From Planctomycetes bacterium GWF2_41_51 (GTDB lineage: Bacteria > Planctomycetota > Phycisphaerae > Sedimentisphaerales > UBA12454), in contig MHXZ01000067.1 of NCBI GenBank assembly GCA_001825665.1, forward strand, positions 1 through 64,000: a stretch of DNA of 64,000 nucleotides. Direction: 5' to 3'. Shown piece by piece: positions 60,704-64,000 of the stretch. Numbering within the stretch: the stretch's first letter is position 1; the number at the start of each line of letters is the position of its first letter. The notes beneath the pieces were generated by a model, which saw nothing but the letters and a program-made list of their open reading frames with translations, searched no databases and was not told where the DNA came from. Made by a program: the position numbers and the translations under genes.

Positions 60704-62650
60704 ATGCCAATAGTAACTTTAAAAAATATACATACTTCATTCGAATCGCAGGTGATTTTCGACCAGCTCGATTTGAAGATATACCCCGCCGAAAAAATCG
60801 GCCTTGTTGGAAGCAATGGATGCGGAAAAACCACACTGCTGAAATTAATTCTCGGAATTATGCCGGTCGATGCCGGACATGTCCAGCAAAGAAAGGGTCT
60901 GCGAATCGGATACCTGCCGCAGGAGCCGGTGTTTTCCGGTGAAAAAACAGTTTTCGAAGAATTGCACAGCAGCGCGCAAGAAATACTCGACCTGCAAAAA
61001 AGGATGCACGACTCTGCGGAGGCTTTAAGTCACTTTTCCGGAGAAGAATTGAAATCCGCAATGCAGCAATACGACCGGCTAAGCAGCGAATTTGAAATTG
61101 CAGGCGGCTACAGGTATGAAACAAGAATAAAAGAAATCGCCGCCGGGCTGGGTCTTCAGGAAAAGCATTATTCATTAAAAACAACGCAGCTTAGCGGCGG
61201 GCAATTATCCCGGCTGGGACTGGCAAAAGTTCTGCTGGCCGACGCGAGCTTGCTGCTGCTCGATGAGCCGACAAACCATCTCGACTGGGATGCAACTTTG
61301 TGGCTCGAAAAATACTTAAAAAGTTTTGGCGGCGCTGCGCTGATTGTCAGCCATGACAGGTTTATGCTCGACAGACTGGTTTGTAAAATCGTGGAAATCA
61401 GGGACCACAAGGCGAATGTTTTCCCGGGCAATTACAGTAATTACAGGCAGGAAAAGGAAAAACGAGACCTTGAACTTGGCCGTCAGTACGAACAACGGAT
61501 GGAGTTCGTCGAAAAAACCCGCGACTTCATTGTGCGCAACATAAATCGCAAGGGAACCAAAAAAGTCGCGCAAGGCAGACAAACGCGCCTCAATAATCTT
61601 CTCAAAGCCAATCCTGACTATCTCGAAAAACAAAGGCATACGAGGGAACTGAGTTTTAAATTTGCTGAGGTGGAAAACAGGGGCAAGCGAGTGGATACCG
61701 CTGTAAACTGTAAAAATCTTACGAAAAGTTTTGGTGATTTGAAGCTGTTTGAAAATTTAAGTTTTGAGCTTTTCACCGGCCAGCGGACAGGCATCATCGG
61801 CCCAAACGGCATGGGCAAAACAACTCTGCTGAAACTTGCGCTTAAACAAATAGAGCCGACATCCGGAACAATCACGATTAAACCATCGCTTTCCATTGGT
61901 TATCTTGACCAGGCAGGAGCGGAACTCAATTCAGAAAATACCGTGCTTGAAGAGGCATCTTCGGTTATTCCAGGAATACTCCCCGAACAGATGCGCAGGC
62001 ATCTCGGGGCATTTTTGTTTATCAAAGATGATGTGTTTAAGAAGGTCTCTGACCTTAGCGGCGGAGAGCGAAATCGGCTGGCGCTTTGCAAATTGGTTTT
62101 GTCCGAGCCGGAAGTTCTTATACTCGATGAGCCGACAAATCACCTTGATATTCCAAGCATCGAGGCTCTCGAGAATGCGCTTGCGGAATATACGGGGACA
62201 ATTATCATTATAAGTCACGACAGATTTTTTCTCGACAGAACAGTTCAGCGGCTTATTGTGCTCGGCGCCGATGAATTGGGAAAAATGGCACATGGCAGAT
62301 TTGAGTTTATAGATGGTTCATTTCGCCGATATGCCGAACTTTTAGAGCAACGAGCATTAGAACAGGAAACAGAAAAGCAGACTGCAAGGCCGAAAGGGTC
62401 AAAGCAGGATAAGCCGAGAAAGACAACACCGCCTGAACTAAAACAGTTTAACGGCTGGCCGCCCGAGAAAATTGAGCAGAAAATTGAAGAAACCGAGGCA
62501 AAGATTAAAGAACTGCACGAAAGTTTCGGTGATGAAAAAGTTTATAAAGATTACAAACTGCTCGCCCAGCTGCAAGCCCAGCTCAAAGAAAAAGAGCAAT
62601 ATCTTGCACTGCTTTACAGGGCATACGAACTGAAAACAAGCAGCAGTTAA
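60704..62650 (+). CDS. ABC-F family ATPase (Uup/YdiF-like)
   Basis: A 648-residue soluble tandem ATPase that acts on ribosomes. Domain 1 has GSNGCGKTTLL, LSGGQLSRLGLAK and LLLLDEPTNHLD; domain 2 has GPNGMGKTTLL, LSGGERNRLALCK and VLILDEPTNHLD. The interdomain linker (about residues 260-310, basic and helical) is the tRNA-interaction segment. The C-terminal coiled coil (PPEKIEQKIEETEAKIKEL) fits Uup/YdiF-type members. Likely leaderless (TATAAT 6 bases before the ATG). Confidence 0.9.
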   Translation: MPIVTLKNIHTSFESQVIFDQLDLKIYPAEKIGLVGSNGCGKTTLLKLILGIMPVDAGHVQQRKGLRIGYLPQEPVFSGEKTVFEELHSSAQEILDLQKRMHDSAEALSHFSGEELKSAMQQYDRLSSEFEIAGGYRYETRIKEIAAGLGLQEKHYSLKTTQLSGGQLSRLGLAKVLLADASLLLLDEPTNHLDWDATLWLEKYLKSFGGAALIVSHDRFMLDRLVCKIVEIRDHKANVFPGNYSNYRQEKEKRDLELGRQYEQRMEFVEKTRDFIVRNINRKGTKKVAQGRQTRLNNLLKANPDYLEKQRHTRELSFKFAEVENRGKRVDTAVNCKNLTKSFGDLKLFENLSFELFTGQRTGIIGPNGMGKTTLLKLALKQIEPTSGTITIKPSLSIGYLDQAGAELNSENTVLEEASSVIPGILPEQMRRHLGAFLFIKDDVFKKVSDLSGGERNRLALCKLVLSEPEVLILDEPTNHLDIPSIEALENALAEYTGTIIIISHDRFFLDRTVQRLIVLGADELGKMAHGRFEFIDGSFRRYAELLEQRALEQETEKQTARPKGSKQDKPRKTTPPELKQFNGWPPEKIEQKIEETEAKIKELHESFGDEKVYKDYKLLAQLQAQLKEKEQYLALLYRAYELKTSSS

Positions 62651-62695
62651 TCATCTAAAAATAGACTGCCAGAACACTACCTCATTACTAAAAGT

Positions 62696-62839
62696 GGGGT
62701 GACGCCGGACGCTACCGGTATATCATCAGACCTCACATCGGGTGCCATCCGCTTGGCTTATCTTTGGGATTTCCAAAAGCTAATACACCTCTCCACAACG
62801 GGACAGTGACAATTTCCAAAGATAATCGATAGCCACCCC
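62696..62839. other. Long nested inverted repeats in the ABC-F/symporter gap
   Basis: GGGGTG (62696-62701) pairs with CACCCC (62834-62839), and TATCTTTGG (62759-62767) pairs perfectly with CCAAAGATA (62816-62824); GGCT/AGCC lies between them. Palindromic CCGG hairpins occur inside (62705-62718). The fold could be an RNA, or a decayed mobile element; the base composition differs from the surrounding AT-rich gaps. Confidence 0.4.
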
Positions 62840-62907
62840 AACGGAGCTAACATGGAAAAAGTTTCTACCATTCTTTTGGTTGTTTCGTCCCACCAAGATA
62901 AACACAT
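62758..62907 (-). CDS. Possible small protein after the symporter
   Basis: A frame from the ATG at 62907 codes for 49 residues (MCLSWWDETTKRMVETFSM...). The same frame is open further upstream with a membrane-helix-like stretch (ISIFLVVVGVLLMCLSWW) but has no start codon before it, overlapping the symporter end. It could be an accessory membrane peptide or a frameshift-detached tail of the symporter. Low support. Confidence 0.25.
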   Translation of the reverse strand: MCLSWWDETTKRMVETFSMLAPLGWLSIIFGNCHCPVVERCISFWKSQR

Positions 62908-62945
62908 CAACAAAACACCAACTACGACAAGGAAGATTGATATCT

Positions 62946-64000
62946 CTATTTCCAGATAGTAAGTGATGATTCCAAAACGGTTTTACGCCTTAACACAACA
63001 CCTGCTAGCAAAGACATGAAAAGCATAATCAAGTTGCCAACTATGGTTGTATAATATAAGTCGAACGAAATTCGCAGATATTGCGGTAATAAACTATATT
63101 GTGACAAAATCGCCCAAATTGCAAAACATATTGTAAAAAATATACCTACTCCAATTGACCGCCAATCGCAAATATTCGTAAAAAAGCCAATTAAATATAT
63201 AGCAGCAAGTCCGGAGCTTAATACTGAAGCTATGGCAAGGCCGGTATCCTGAAGCGTTCTTGTCTCTGCTTTCAAAAATAATATTGCACCAATAACCATC
63301 AAAATCGATGCTGTTGTCGCCAGTACCCTTGAACAATACAAATAATATTTATCATTTCGCCCTTTAACTAAATATTTTTTGTATATGTCAACAATAGATA
63401 CAGTCGCTATGCTGTTTATTCCGCTACTAAGAGATGACATAGCAGCCGCCAGAGCTGCTGCTATGATAAATCCCACCACTCCTGCTGGAAGATAATTTAA
63501 TATGAAAAAGGGCAATATCTGCTCCGCTTTTTGCTGCCCATTAAGAATGTTCGTTGCCTGCTGAGCCGGAAAATGAAGGAAGAATACATAGAGTGAAGTG
63601 CCTACAAACATATAAAACGCCCATATCGGCAAAGAAGAGCCTACAGTTATCCATAAGGCTTTTTTGGCCTCTTTCATACTTTTAACTGCGAAGTATTTTT
63701 GCACAACCGTCTGATTACCGCTAAATTCTGTAAGCCATGTAACAAGTCCGAGGAAAAATAGCATAATTACAGTCTTATGGCTGAGCGAAAAACCCAATGG
63801 CAGAGGTGAATATTGCCCGTTGTTAAACTCCGAAAAAGACAATTTACCGCTTTCCCAGCCCGTAGAAAATATTTCTATTAATCCTCCGGGCACTTTCAAA
63901 ATTACTGCAACCACACAAACAACCCCGCCGCCGGCCAGCAGTATCGTTTGAATTACATCGGTCCAGAGCACCGCATCAATTCCGCCCATTACAGTATATA
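62946..64000 (-). CDS. Sodium:solute symporter (SSS family), 3' part
   Basis: Membrane transporter of the SSS/SLC5 family, cut by the window edge. The visible 351 residues include the family stretch YTVMGGIDAVLWTDVIQT, about nine membrane helices, GSSLPIWAFYMFVGTSLYVFF, and AAALAAAMSSLSSGINSIATVSIVDIYK, the SSS signature region. It ends ESSLTIWK. The frame stays open to position 64000, so the true start lies outside. Sugar, sialic acid or an organic acid may be the substrate. Confidence 0.9.
   Translation of the reverse strand, partial: YTVMGGIDAVLWTDVIQTILLAGGGVVCVVAVILKVPGGLIEIFSTGWESGKLSFSEFNNGQYSPLPLGFSLSHKTVIMLFFLGLVTWLTEFSGNQTVVQKYFAVKSMKEAKKALWITVGSSLPIWAFYMFVGTSLYVFFLHFPAQQATNILNGQQKAEQILPFFILNYLPAGVVGFIIAAALAAAMSSLSSGINSIATVSIVDIYKKYLVKGRNDKYYLYCSRVLATTASILMVIGAILFLKAETRTLQDTGLAIASVLSSGLAAIYLIGFFTNICDWRSIGVGIFFTICFAIWAILSQYSLLPQYLRISFDLYYTTIVGNLIMLFMSLLAGVVLRRKTVLESSLTIWK

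Noticed and set aside
60858-61184. Minus-strand open frame inside the ABC-F gene
   Set aside because: Antisense to conserved ATPase motifs; no supporting signal.
62723-62729. Hammerhead ribozyme core (CTGATGA on the minus strand)
   Set aside because: No GAAA core element or stem III in the right position follows.

Overview
The window reads as a chromosomal segment of a Gram-negative bacterium with moderate to low GC. Evidence for an outer membrane with LPS and a complex envelope is KdsB (CMP-Kdo synthesis), several lipoproteins, a Tat translocase with Tat substrates, and a type IV pilus ATPase. Isoprenoids are made by the MEP route (IspG). The domain repertoire (signal peptidase I with a zinc ribbon, DUF6599, DUF362, DUF11, DUF4013, split sensor systems) and the weak use of Shine-Dalgarno sites suggest the Planctomycetes/PVC group, perhaps Phycisphaerae/Sedimentisphaerales. 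That assignment is inference from gene content, with no rRNA in the window.

Layout. 0-2.5 kb: a fusion of a soluble histidine kinase, a CoA-disulfide-reductase-like flavoenzyme and a rhodanese. 2.7-7.3 kb: FetAB-type metal exporter, trehalose synthase TreT, a GalT-family transferase, DUF3795 and a CxxC zinc-ribbon microprotein. 7.4-12 kb: BtuCDF-like importer and two tandem alpha/beta hydrolases whose upstream regions were duplicated with them. 12-17.5 kb: housekeeping genes (ispG, DAHP synthase, cysK, lepB), a PEBP protein and a Cys-rich 53-residue protein. 17.5-25.2 kb: a seven-gene minus-strand signalling block (YfiR-like protein, CHASE8-HAMP-PAS kinase, periplasmic ABC-type binding protein, membrane PAS protein, two Rcp1-like receivers, hybrid kinase). 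25.4-33.7 kb: radical SAM/HhH protein, rpsU, otsAB fusion, kdsB-pyrG operon, a coiled-coil lipoprotein, a tiny lysine-only-type ORF with a near-perfect ribosome site, and nadD. 33.7-39.6 kb: RACo-like / radical SAM / metallo-beta-lactamase operon, DUF4013 protein, four-helix-bundle protein, pilT.

39.7-49.2 kb is an envelope redox region: tatC and tatA converge, followed by DUF6599, a Tat-exported DUF362 protein, a PHP phosphoesterase, a NapH-NapG-like fusion ferredoxin, a Tat-exported aldo/keto reductase, a MauE-thioredoxin fusion, a GxxExxY protein and an SDR. Dispersed 30-60 bp repeats are concentrated between these genes. 49.3-56.3 kb: rmuC, a phased T-tract region, a DUF11-repeat lipoprotein, a DegT-type aminotransferase, tRNA-Pro(CGG) and priA. 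56.3-58.1 kb: a gene-poor stretch with a branched RNA-like fold and a decayed IS110 copy that keeps a structured upstream segment. 58.2-64 kb: gph-like HAD phosphatase, FHA protein, a short degenerate rho, an ABC-F ATPase, and the C-terminal part of an SSS symporter cut by the window edge.

The most unusual items are the kinase-flavoenzyme-rhodanese fusion, the Tat-linked redox cluster with an internal Tat motif in the ferredoxin fusion, a CTP synthase whose glutaminase triad Glu is replaced by Cys, a Rho lacking its N-terminal and RNP1 residues, the lysine microORF with its structured 3' RNA, and a candidate IS110 bridge-RNA relic.
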